NCBI RefSeq assembly: GCF_021530565.1
Contig: NZ_JAKGBI010000020.1
Coordinates: 58,963 to 122,962, forward strand
Reading direction: 5' to 3'
Length of the DNA: 64,000 nucleotides
Source of the DNA: Pseudoalteromonas sp. SMS1
GTDB taxonomy: Bacteria > Pseudomonadota > Gammaproteobacteria > Enterobacterales > Alteromonadaceae
The notes under the pieces are model-generated. The model saw only the letters and a list, made by a program, of their open reading frames with translations, did no database searches and was not told the origin of the DNA. The first letter of the stretch is position 1. Every line of letters begins with the position of its first letter. Both the position numbers and the translations under genes were made by a program. This document shows positions 28,201 to 37,200 of this stretch, in pieces.

Positions 28201-28251
28201 CAATGCTTCTTCGAGCAGTGATTCGATTTCTTGCAGCTCAGCACTGTTCAC
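16210..28251 (-). CDS. NRPS 3: C-A(Thr)-PCP, C-A(Leu-like)-PCP-E, C-A(Lys/Orn-like)-PCP-TE
   Basis: Terminal synthetase, 4013 residues from a GTG at 28251 that overlaps the upstream stop by four bases behind an AGAGGAGA site; the frame can be extended to an ATG at 28329 but only through the repeat tail of the previous gene. Approximate order: TubC-like docking domain 1-60, C 65-495 (HHIVSDG), A 520-1010, PCP 1035-1105, C 1125-1550 (HHIACDA, Gly replaced by Ala), A 1590-2085, PCP 2105-2175 (GGDSI, the form usual before E), E 2190-2620 (HHLLVDGVSWR, EGHGR, VGWMTAMYP), C 2640-3070 (YHHMIMDGWS, expected D-accepting), A 3130-3640, PCP 3660-3730, TE 3760-4013 (Ser in THSFG, Asp in ILDTPLP, His in DGDHLSIL). 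Pocket codes read by eye are DFWNIGMVHK (Thr, firm), DAWLLGNVVK (Leu-like) and DVESTGAISK (nearest to the BacB Lys code, weak). The TE should release a macrocycle. Confidence 0.95.
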   Translation of the reverse strand: MNSAELQEIESLLEEALDAGITLYAKEGKLAFRQKNDFSEALKHRIIAKKPQLLAYFQQHNEMDKRDHSFDIPKARDAQCMPLSYAQEGLWFIEQLQGSRQYYMPAEFQLRGNVSVNALKEAVRLVIQRHDSLRCTFHADSASQGKPYVKTAREVVTPFEYCDVSHLESEKTTYIHSKLAEFYARPFDLSKDSLVRVLLISDNLHHWLAFNMHHIVSDGASMSNLVAEIEHCYGALHNEQPVSLPQLTCQYGDYAHWQKTHLNDAYFAPHLAYFKRILQDKSPLQSLPADKPRSAQQTTQGTRFIQTLPSSLSKALKVLAAEQQNSLFMWLMSTFMLFIARINQQSSVLIGTPVLGRDHSQLEKLIGLFVNTLVVEAEVDQNVTFAHWQSAQKTRILEALEYSTLPFDRVVELAAQGRDLSHHPVVQILFSLTQGQDASLRLPGLEVIEAEPEDNESVAVKCDLELHVQQLNDTLVLNWKYDRNLYERATIAQWAKSFEVLLAGIVAAPHTLVGQVPLLDETQKRAMLAQPQCQHIQWPQQDNLVSLFERQVDKFASRVALTDTDRTLSYQALDQQVNKLAAVLQAQGVYSEQLVPVSLSRGVDMIVTLLAILKVGGAYVPIDPSYPVERIEYIVSDVGARLLVCDAQTKAQFAHFAVDLLTVEEALNSQRYASVKPFQHVTIHPQQLAYIIYTSGTTGKPKGVQIEHRHVVRLLHPTPSLFDFNEHDVWTMFHSFCFDFSVWEMYGALLFGGKLVIVKQDVYKDTAAFAQLLLSEQVTVLNQTPSAFYVLQTCMLSIQAERDIAPAVRYVIFGGEALQPSKLKAWHEMLPSCQLINMYGITETTVHVTFKHLCHEDLALGVSNIGKPIPTTSCYVLDKHKQLLPQGAIGELYVGGEGVGRGYWQRPALNDSRFFEVSLSSQHRERVYRSGDLVRLLPSGEMTYVGRLDEQVKVRGYRIELGEIENQLRLHPKINEAIVLLDHTAPQGATIEAFVTEYANAQFQDLASELKTFLTLTLPDFMLPRSVTSVAEIPLTNNGKVDKKQLLLLLEKRDQSSQYEAPNSEIEQRVAYAFEQVLQCEQAGRHSDFFNLGGHSLLAVELVNFLQTHDQFTVSLKEVFQFPSVAALSVQIEKSMTQNQEMLIPRSNDQRCAPLSFGQQRLWALDAIENQGQTTALYHVPLLFELEGSLNQAAFEQAWFAVLQHHTILRTVYRQSAQSDVEQHVLSMETMPITFVDVSDKCDAEVELTWRKLQRDDSQRAFDLHNDLMLRIYLLKASSNHFKLLINIHHIACDAHSLRLIVRDVTHAYAALCETMSSNDVLASAPDTVSYIDYANWQRTQLQGQALEQHRHFWHAQLSDAPVVHQLPLDSARIRQAPSLGGLYVQRFDKPLHTQITGQCQHLGVSMFMWLHSLFSLAVARFSNTHDVVIGSPFSGRMTCQLNDVAGFFVNTLPIRMRFDEQCSIQALMAQQKEVILAIHEHQAMPFEHIVDVLQPPRDLSHHSLFQISFAFNPIEETTLNLVDLQVKAIEAEQVSAKFELDVTCSETADGLALNWIYNRSLFNSKTVTRLAQAFETLVLGALASPDAKASRLPMMADWQGAILQGRRSVSQPDDIISQIMAHQATPELWQRTALIESDGRKISYQALDNASQQLAQALLTAGVSERDTVLICLPAGVDWVVTMFSVMRIGACYVPIDPSYPEERIRYIAADCGCQCVVTYTLFADILAQLPTHSAPLILLDNIKFPAQSSCAILPHRQLEKTQPAYVIYTSGTTGQPKGVIVPHQGLSNLCQWHQRAFAVDKNSVATQTASVAFDAATWEVWPYLCAGATLTFVPKGTLSDAQALSAYMDKFAVTHSFLATPIAMAVMADSAFSPRDLHYLLVGGDKLNAIDVERFNFNVVNNYGPTETSVVATSGVVNNTSSVPDIGKPIDNTQLLLLDKQGQLQPLGAIGELCIAGAGVALGYLNREQLSEQRFIHWQAPSGEVIRAYRSGDMVRELGHGRLAYLGRNDEQVKLRGYRIELDEIAAQIKQLNSIEECTVLLCNNANERQQLVAFLVPMKTADSQSCTHSVAGHLQSVLPSYMLPSHYIALEALPLTAHGKVNNRALQEQFETQQVSAKLDELPEQSAATPLQDGLLGLYREVLNRPSLTVHCDFFACGGDSILSIQIVSRARALGCELNVADIFAFPSVAKLSEHVAALQPKTREHCESLPCEGVLSPLPAQQWFLAHTFEVPEHWNQAVMVSVNKATEVTDIQRAMMHLINHHDSLRLVVEPQSHSLMFSTDIDITQVIEVVDMRDIADWRAQWLVQCEAAQQSLRFDGSPLLRGVLAITPAEEEMNRLMVVAHHLLVDGVSWRVLLEDLASSLQACVGKSAMPKRRVQANLQKIAAHFCDYARHGAEISAWTECVAAANQQQFITSPSIDTADVVARSQLTLPSEQTQALLTCANQPYNTRIQTLLLAALQLAVMTQYQQQSQVVMMEGHGRTLLQDEVKGSETVGWMTAMYPLHLYVNSSAVEDVICAIKEALHCVQSHSDEYGILRYMHPDEAQRQALHIDTKKLIFFNYLGQLDTVIRQQGGIGDAAECCGALINAQNHCFYAMQLTAAISSGVLTINIDFDTATVSGADARAFKHALASAIETVIAHCSGLSKRWYTASDFRLLSPCSTRQLNHLMTRYQAEQVTDVYPLSHLQQGMWFQSQLDQDHAHPYLEQSKMIFSGYFDSEAFVYAWQQVMAQHSILRTAFNTLDGEPVQLVLENCELPIEISAYQAIPVSEQKDYLETVADQEYQLGIALDNAPCMKLRLLPMADAHWGFVWTYHHMIMDGWSLPVLFNDLLCFYNARIEGRGMTMELDNYVDFIQYIHHHPEPKQAQFWQAYLQDAGRPTLIGEYLQTGVAPEDVMYQEQTLQLPKALCAQINGLTAKLGVTANQVIQSVFGYWLSVCCQSSYALFGQTIAGRPAALRNMENRVGAYINTQAVWIAIDLEMSAQDFLLACKDNFAALSHYPQSALSDAHKMSPIDTNSDLFDVLYVFENFPQSPLGAQADAPFEVVYRSERDQTHYPLTLVVSGSEQVSLTACYQTSVLLREQAKHCLAVLAQLIDAVCQAPQQPLRALSLLLPHECTVDKSLPIPTVKLGLTNEKITSSTQHHHAIPAVFSDIVRRYEQEDAVVFFDGHQGGPIQKLSYGALDRQSDQLAIWLQSQFKGENTQPIVGICIAPSVELVVAIMAVLKAGAAYLPLTTALPEKRKSLIVNDANVALILADSAVWQTEQVTCQTYQLKDIEYEMIDTQVELAMPSPSQLCYVIYTSGTTGTPKGVMVEQQSVLNYVGFLSNEYGITNRDNYLQFASFSFDVFAEELFCSLLNGATLVLSDQTSLLDMQQLSDLSYRADLTLMSLPTAFWHQLSSVALDLNPHLRIITIGGEQMQVAALRKWQAQQGERIRLINAYGPTEATISTTLQDVTSFKGDEVAIGRAVAGIKLHILDANLKPLPKYIPGELYVSGIALARGYLGDEQRTAQAFITDPDTGIRLYKTGDRVKLNEQDELVYLGRQDGQVKVRGYRIELAEVERHLLALDGIQQCAAVVRQDASEHAQLVAFVELENESTAISAWRAQLTSRLPSYMIPQQWVVVSSLPHTPNGKLDRKALVVQAQQFETQPTQYRAPSSVLETGLARQFAALLKVERVGLDDDFFLLGGHSLLVMRLVASIEAQLNLTIPLAKVIQHSNVGALAQYIEQQRQAVRESETATRTLMCLQDGEAGFRPVVLIAGAGGMLMAFQRLVEELDPRIPVYGLQPDEIAYESEVVGSVEKTAEHYLAAIHMLPSVHLVTHSFGSFIGYEMTKKAKLRQISSLTILDTPLPSAPANQMSDAQISQFILENLCEFFQLTPRQTEIDHYIQMAESTKLVILASWLSQVGVYFSQAQLGRFYQTYRAQLLAQVTLDAPLPEVPVTVIKAAKTAKFEGREVKLDMGWQRVVRDIKAFEVDGDHLSILRNQEEVKHLVVEIESNYILHK

Positions 28252-31200
28252 AGGAACATCTCCTCTGAAGAATCGTTCGAAGAATCGTTCGAAGAATCGT
28301 TCGAAGAATCGTTCGAAGTATCTCCACACTGATGGTGTTTGGTGCTTGCCTGTGCAACGGTGCCTAAAGATGCGTTAATCCGAATCCACTTTGCTAAGGC
28401 AGATACATTAGGCCGCTCAAATAACACCCGTACCGGCATAACGACCCCCAGCTGTTCTTGTATCAACCCGACACACTGTACCGCTAACAAGGAATGCCCC
28501 CCCTTGACGAAGAAACTGTCATTAACGCCACAATGCGCTATTTCAAGTACACGCATAAATATCGCCAGTAGCGACTTTTCTAGCTCTGTCTGAGGCGCTT
28601 CCTCGGTTTGAGTGGAAACAACATTGCGCGCCCATGCCAACAACATTTGACTGTCAACTTTGCCATTCAAAGTCAACGGTAACTTATCTATCAATACAAA
28701 CCGATGAGGAAGCATATAACTTGGTAACTGCGCGGTTAATTGGGAACGCACTTGCGTATGCAGTGCGCCTTCAAGCAACCTCGGGAAAGGTCCATTGTCT
28801 ACTTCGCCGCGACAGATAATGAAGGCTTCTAGGTTATCCTGTTTTTCATTGAGCAGCACACAGGCATCATCCACCTCATGCAATTGTTTTAAATAATACG
28901 AGATTTCATGTAGCTCTATACGATAACCACGCAGCTTTATTTGCGTATCAGTGCGCCCTTCAAAGTTCAGCAACCCCTTTTTAGAAACCGGGTCGCGCAG
29001 CCATTTGACCTTGTCTCCCGTACGGTAGTACCTAGTCGCTGTCTTGCTGCCAGCCAAGCAGAGGTGCACGAATTTATGATCAAAGTGCGCCGTATCCGTC
29101 ACATATCCGGGCGCCACGCCTTCTCCGCATACGTATAGCTCCCCCGTCACCCCATGAGGCACCAATTGCTGCATGTCATCCAAAACAACACATTGACTGT
29201 ATGGTAAGGGTGTACCAATCGGTACATGCCTGAGGTTTGCATCCGTAAGCCCACGGAGTGTCTCGTTGTCACAGTGATACACACACGTCCCAACCGTTGT
29301 TTCTGTCGGACCATATTCATTTATCCACAAGGTATTCGGTAAAAATGGCTGAAGCTGAGTTAATACCTCACAAGTCAGCGCCTCACCTCCGATCACCACC
29401 TGATGTTTAGCATCAAAGGTGCGCTGTAAAGACATGCCTTTGATTACTTCGTACACCCCTTGTAAGTGGGCGGGCGTCACCTTAAATAGCTTGGCATGTT
29501 CCGAGAATAAACACTTAGCCAGCTGGGGCAGCATTTGCTCAGTGTCGTCCAAAAACTCAATGCCCAGTCCAGCCAGTAAGCCTCCCCATAAGGAAGTTAC
29601 TGTGGCATCAAATGCGAGTGGCGTACTAACGATACAGCCTGATAGGTCGCAATTTGTATAGTCCCTGACCACATAAGACAAGTAGTGATATAAGTTTTGA
29701 TGCGTGATTTGCACGCCTTTGGGCTGACCCGTAGTGCCCGAGGTATAAATCACGTAAGCCAAGTCTGACACCCGAGCTTTCGGTAACTCACCTTTGCTGT
29801 TAAGCCATTGTGTAGACTCATCAATGCAACATAAAATCAATGGGGTCTGCTCAATTGAATCCGATAGGTTGGCCAGTGCCTGCTTTAAATCATTGCGCGT
29901 GATAAGCCCCGCCGCTTGGCTGTCTTGTAATATATATTGAATGCGCTTGGCGGGCAGTTTGGGATCAATCGGCACATAAGCACACCCAGCTCTCAAAATG
30001 GCCAATAAGGACACGGCAATATCACTGGATGGTGAGAGGCACACTGCGATCCGTTGCCGAGGCTGTATACCTTGCACTAACAAGTGTTTTGCGAGATCAC
30101 CAGCGCGCTGCCAGAGCTCACTGTAACTTAAACTAACACCTTGGCAATCCACGACAGCCTGTTTGTCTTTTTGTAAATAAGCGATGTTTTCAAAACGATC
30201 ATGTAAACACAGTGGGACGCAATCTTGATGGCTCTGCATCACGCCCGCTTTAACTAAGGCTTGCAGCTCTGCCCCATTAAGTATAGGTAATTGCAAAATT
30301 TCGCTCTCTGGCGAGTTTAATGCAGATTCCACCAGCACAGCAAAGGCGTTTGCAAACCCAACTATCGTTTCTGTACTAAACAACGCACGACTGAAGTTCC
30401 ACTCTAACTCAATGCCATCGCCCTGCTCTATTGCATTGACTTCAAGATCAAACTTCATGTTAGGTGCGTGGGCAGGTTCCATTTCGATATGTAGATGTGG
30501 CAGCGCAAAATCAGCAGCTTCATTATTTTGCAGTGCAAAAAGAATTTGAAATAACGGCTGATGACTTAAACTTCGCTCAGGCATGAGCGCTTCAACCAGT
30601 TGCTCAAACGGCAAAGATTGATGCTTAAACGCGCCAAGAATGACTTCTTTTTGCTGTGCCAACCAAGTGTTGAAACTCATCGCTTGTGGTGCTTGACCGC
30701 GAATAACGATGGTGTTGACAAAAAAACCAATGAGCTCATTGAGCTCTTGTTGATCTCGGCCTGCAACAGGGGAACCTATAGCCACGTCTTTGACACCACT
30801 TAAACGCATCACCAACAGTGTAAAAACACTGTGTAGCCACATAAACAAGGTGACGCCTTGTGTTTGGCAATGCGCTCGAATAGCCGCCGAGGTTGAGGCA
30901 CTTAATGCCATGTTATAGCGTAAACCAGCTAACTCTTGCACGTTTGGACGCGCAAAGTCTTGAGGGAGCTGGTGCAAAACCGGGCACCCTTGCAGTGTCT
31001 GCTGCCAATATTCAAGTGCCGTTTGTTGCGCTTGTATAAAATGCGTTTCGCGCTGCCAGTGGGCATAGTCTGCATATTGAATCGGTAATGGGCTTGATAA
31101 ATGGGCCGGCAGTGGAAAGTTTTGTTCATCACTGTGATGGCGATAAAATGCAATTAGCTCACGCACTAAAATCGCCATAGACCAACCATCACTGGCAATA

Positions 31201-34200
31201 TGATGCATATTAAAGTGCACCCAATAGGTGTGCTCTGCACGCTTAATTATCGTGATGCGTAACATCACATCCTGACTTAAATCAAACGGTTTATCACAGA
31301 CTTGCTCAACCAATTGCTGCTCTCTTTGCACCTGCTGCGCAGCGCTCAAAGCCGATATGTCCTCGTATACAAATGGAGTTTCTACCTGCGCTCTCGGTAA
31401 TTGTTCTGGCGCCTCTCCACTGGCGCCAGGCAGAATAATCGAGCGTAATACTTCATGCCGCTCAATCACACTACTCAAAGCGCGGTTGAAGGCGGCAAGG
31501 TCTAACTCACCTGTGAATATAAAACTGGCAGGCATATGATACTGAGCACTGCCTGTTTGCAATTGATCAATTAACCATAATCGCTGTTGTGCAAATGACA
31601 GCGGGAGTGAATTCGTTCTCGCCACGACGGGGATCTGGTGCGCTTCAGTGATCTTTTCGAATTCGGGAATTGCATTCGCGAGCGCATTGACGCTCGGCGT
31701 TTTAAATAACTGCGGCAAAGTAATATCGACTTGCTTTTCTTGTCGAATTTGACTGATTAAGCGAATCGCTAATAATGAATGGCCACCCAGTTCAAAAAAG
31801 CTATCATCGAGCCCAATTTGCTCTGTTAACAATACATCGCGGAATAAGTCTAGTACGTACCTTTCCATGTCAGTCAACGATTCGGAGTGAGTCATCGCAG
31901 CATGGACACTGACCATTTGACTGTCACGTAAGGACCCCATAAGCGCTTGTTTATCGACCTTACCATTGCGAGTCAGCGGAATGTCACAGACTTGATGAAA
32001 AGCCGCAGGCACCATATAAGGGGGTAATTGTTGTGCTAGCGCTTGACGCATTTGCCGTTCGTTGAGCGCCATGCCTGTTTGATAAACAATATGCGCAGCA
32101 AGGCTTTGCTGTGTCTCGTCAACGGTTAACGCACAGTCCTCTACTTCAGGTATGGATCTGATGCAGTGTGCAACAGCGTCTAAATCAATGCGGTATCCAC
32201 GCAGTTTAATTTGTTCATCAATACGACCAAGGTAACGCAAGGCGGATGGATAACCATCTCCGTCAATTTGCCATTTCACAATATCACCTGAATGATAAAA
32301 GCGCTGTTGCTGCGTATGGCAAAGGGACCGTATGCTGAATTTAGCCGCACTCAGCGCGGGCTGATTAATGTAACCATGACTCACCACTTTACCAGCAATA
32401 AGTAACTCGCCAGGCATATTACGTACGACAGGCTGATTAAACTCATCTACGACTAACATGGTAACGCCTTCAATCGGCAAGCCTATCGGTACGTCCGCTG
32501 TACGAGTGAGCATCTCTGTTGGCATCTCATGGGGGATCTCGAAAGTACTCACCCCCACGGTGGTCTCTGTCGGCCCGTATTCATTGATCCAGCGACAATA
32601 GGGTAACTTAACCCGCAGCGCTGCAATCACGTCACTTTCAAGTGCCTCTCCCCCAATCACGACCGTATGTGCACTCGAACACACCTCGGCATCTCCGGTC
32701 AACCCTGATACTGCGCGAAGGTGTGCAGGGGTCAACTTAAAGAGACTCGATTGTGACTGCCACAGCTGGTTAATCAGATCCGGGATTAGCTCAGCCCCTT
32801 CCCGAATAATCGTGAGCTCACCGCCCACCGTTAAGGTTGGTAAAATTGCCGTCACCGTTGCATCAAATGCCACCGGGGTACTCATCACTGCACGTATTGC
32901 CTGAGTTTGTGTTGCAACATACTGACGATGCGCATGCTGTAAATATCCCTGCAAATTCCCATAAGTGATGGGCACACCTTTGGGTTTACCAGTCGACCCT
33001 GAGGTGTAAATGATATAGCTTAAACAACGCGCCAGCGCCGTATCACAAGGCGCTAATTCTTCTGATGATGGTAAATGTCCAGGGTATGCACTGAGTACAG
33101 AGTCAGTATCTAGCGCATCATCTAATAATAAAAAGTCTGTGCCCGCTTCGATGAGCTTTTCTGCATCGATACTCAACGCCAGCGTTAGCATCACCTCTGC
33201 GTCTTCTACAATATGCGTCACCACCTGAGTGGGTGCGTCACTATGCAAAGGCACATAAACGTGATTGGCTTTGGCGATCCCAAGCATCGCCAAAGGTACC
33301 AAAGGCCCAGATGGTAATAAGAGTGCAATACGACTTTGCGCAGGAAAAGTCATTTCTAATAAACAGTGAGCTAACTGGTTAGATAACAGCTCTAACCTCT
33401 GATATGAATACCGCTCACCGGCGAAACACACGGCCGTGTTTTGAGGAAAACGACTCGCCATACTTGAAAACACACTCGACCATGGAGTTGGATCACTGGT
33501 CGCGATTTCAATTGGTTGAGATTTGGCGATAAACAACTGTTGAGCTTGAGGCGACCACAATTGCAATTGAGATAAGCGGACCTCAGGATCTGCTAAGCAT
33601 TGTTGTAATACCAATTGAAATTGCGCAGCAAATGCCACAATACTTTGCTCATCCCACAGTGCAGAATCATACAACCACTCAACTGTGCAGTGTGACTCAC
33701 CATCAATGACCGAAACCTCTAAGTCTAATTTGGCACTGCGTTGGGTTTGATTATGTAACGTGACATCAAGTCCCGCTAACTTAAGCGTTTCGTTCACGTC
33801 ATTGTTTACCCGAAAAACCACTTGTGCGAGTGGGTGTAATGCTAAACTGCGTGGTACTTGGAGCGCTTCCACTAAAAGGTCAAAAGGGATGTCTTGATGA
33901 TCTTGAAGTGTGGTCAATTGGGCTTGAGTCAATGCCAGAGCAGTCTTAAAGTCTGTGTTGTCGGTATGCCTGTCTCGCAGCACTAATGTGTTAATAAAGT
34001 TACCTATCAACGACTCAAATGCTTGCCTGCTCCGCCCTGATACTGGTGTTGCCAATACCACTTCCCGACGTTGCTGAGCACGACTCAACCACAAACTAAA
34101 GACCGTTTTAAGCACTTGAAATAAAGTGACACCTGCACTTTGGCAAAACTCTTTGAGCGACTGGCGCAGCGCTTTTGGCAGCGCTATACAATATAAACTT

Positions 34201-37200
34201 CCCCCTTGGATCGCTTGATTCTGTCGTACTCTGTCCGTGGGTAGCTCATGTTCCAGCGGTAAATCGCTGAGCGCCTCCTGCCAAAATGCTAGACTCGCCT
34301 GCCATTTTTCAGACTCCGCACTCCGTAGCTGCCAATCTATATAATCCATATATGTATAATTCGACGGCAGTGCAGGCACCGTACTCAGTTCACCATACGC
34401 TTTACCAATGGCATCAGCCAATAGAGCAATCGACCATCCATCGGACACAATATGGTGCATCGTAATAATCAGTACATGCTCTTCCTCGGCGAGTTTTAGC
34501 ACTGTTGCTCTCAACAGTAAATCAGCAGATAAGTTAAACGACAACTGTGCATCGTACGCCACAGCGTGCGCCACCTGCTGTGACTCAGATGATTTACTCG
34601 CTTGCGTTAAATCCTCAAAACCAAGCTTGAACGACAGCGCCTGATTCAGTGATTGATAAACCGCCCCCGCCTGATCTTGATGGTAGTTAAAAGCCAGTAT
34701 CTGCTGCGATTCAATCACACGGTTAAAGGCTTGCTCTAGACAATCAAAGTCCAGTGCACCACGCAGTGTATAAACCCCCTGTAAGTTATACTGCTGGCTA
34801 TGGCCTTGCATATGATCTATGAACCAAATTCGCTGCTGAGCAAACGACAACGGATAGCGAGATTGAGTGGCCACCTTGCGTAGGACGACCGTCTCATTGC
34901 TGGTCTCACACTGAGATATACATTGCGCTAATTCTGCGACACTGGGGTTGGCAAAAATATCCTTTAAGCTTAGCGTGACTGAAAATATCTCGGTAATCTC
35001 ATTGATTAATCGCAATGCTAACAGCGAGTGGCCCCCAACGCTGAAAAAGCTGTGTTCAATACCGATCCCAGTACATCCAGTTATGGACTCAAAGAGCCCT
35101 ATTAACTGAGTTTGAAGTTCAGTTTCTGGTGGTCTATTTGTGCCATTTACCGAGAGTGTCAGTTGCTGAAGATGTTTACGATCTACTTTGCCATTGGCGA
35201 GTTTGGGTAATGTATTTAGACTCACAAGATAGGTTGGTATCAAGTGCGTAGGCAACAATTGTTTTAACTGTTGGCGAATCGACTGCTGGTGATCTACCAT
35301 GTCCCCCGACTGCACACTGGGCACAAAATACCCTAATAGCTTAGCACTCCCAGCGACCTCACGACTGATCACCGCTGCCGAGTTCACCTCAGGCAATGCC
35401 GAAAGCTTGTTTTCAATGTCGACTAAATCAACTCTAAATCCATTAATTTTAGGCTGGTTGTCTAAGCGATTTAAAAATTCGATGTGATTATCAAAATTAC
35501 GTTTAACTCTGTCCCCGGTTCTATAATAACGCGCCTGTTGACCACTCTTATCGGTCAAGGTAACAAAATACTTGGCACTTTGCCCCTCATCATTCACATA
35601 CCCTCGGGCAAGGCTAGGGCCACCGATATAGAGCTCTCCTGGTGTACCTGTTGGTACTGGTTGCCGTTGATTGTCTAAGATTGCACAAGCAACATGTTCA
35701 AAAGGCTGCCCAATTGGCACACTGTGACCATCAAAGCTTTTTGGTACACTAAAGGCACAAACACCAATACACGCTTCTGTGGGGCCATAATGGTTTAACA
35801 CGCGCGTTGTTTTTGGCAGCGAATATAAATGAGTAACGAGTTCAGTGCTCAATGACTCTCCACCTAGCACCCATTGAGCAATGTCTAGTCCATTCGCTGA
35901 TGAAAGCCAAGGCCATAACTCTTCGGTTAAAGAGGGGGTTAGTTTGACGAAATTAACGCGCTGTTTTACTAAAGTGTCCACAAGCAAAACAGGCTCTTGA
36001 GTGTCGCTCAAGACAACTGAACCACCCGCAACGAGCACTGGAAATATACCCGTCAACCCAAGGTCTGTCGCGAGCCCTGTCACCACACCAGCACATGTTT
36101 TGCGATTAAACTCTGCATATTCAGAAATCCCGTTCACATAACTTGAAAGTGCATGATGGCTGAGCTCAGCCCCTTTTGGAGTCCCTGTACTACCAGAGGT
36201 AAACATCACATAGGCGATGCTGTTTGCGCTTGGAAACGCAGGCAAATTATGGTTTGGCATAGCAGTGCCAAGCGTGTCAGGTGTGAACACCTTGATGCTA
36301 TGCGCCTCCAGCTCTGCAAGCATTGATAATCGCGCGCCACCAATCAAGAGCCAATCGCTCTTTGCTTGGTGCATCACCTCTAAAATACGCGCTTTAGGCA
36401 TTTCAGCATCTATCGGAATATATGTGATCCCCGCACGCATCGCCCCAAGCATCCATATTACACAGTCCACGTCTTTGCTCACCAGCAAAGTAAGTGGCCC
36501 GGAGGTGGTCATACGGACCGCGTGCAACTGGCTCGCCAGTGCCTCTAGCTGACAGCATAAATCCTGATAACGTATGCTCTTTACTGCATCCGACGTATCT
36601 GGATAGGTTTGGATCAATGCGATGCTATTTGGATAGTGTTGCGCGCCTTGATAAATGGCTTCTACTACCGTCATTGGGGTGTCTGTTGTCGTGCCGGATA
36701 ATGCCACACCATAGGTTAGTTGGCTCGTTGAATACAAGGAGATATCACCCACTGCGATAGCTCCTTGATGATGAGAAATACTGAGAATAAGTGCGCGGTA
36801 ATCATGAGCAAACTGCGTTATAAACCGCTCATCAAACAAGGTATTTGCATAGTCAAAACACAGTGTATGACCACCTTCAGCATCGCCAATGCTCAAGGTT
36901 AAATCATACTTTGCGGTGTTGTTATCTAATGCCTGTAACGTACCATGCAGTGCGCCACTGCAAAGGTTTTGTTCGGCAACACCGTGGTAATTAAACAATA
37001 CCTGGAACAGCGCAGAGTGCGATGTCGTCTTAGCTAATGCCAGTGAATCAATGATGTCTTCAACTGCCACAGCTTGGTTCGCCAACCCCTCAATTGTCTG
37101 TGTTTGTGTTTGCTTCAGTAGTTCATTGAGCGATTGCGCATTTGACACTTTGAGCCGCATAGGTAGGGTATTGATGAAACACCCAATCACAGATTCAAAC

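Noticed and set aside
28251..28329. Phe-Glu-Arg-Phe repeat at the N-terminus of NRPS3
   Set aside because: It is the alternative-frame reading of the 12-bp repeat in the NRPS2 tail, and a better start with ribosome site exists downstream.
29400..34000. Recent module duplication between the two DATKVGEVGK A domains of NRPS2
   Set aside because: Pockets are identical but the surrounding A-domain sequence is clearly diverged, so they are not a recent copy.
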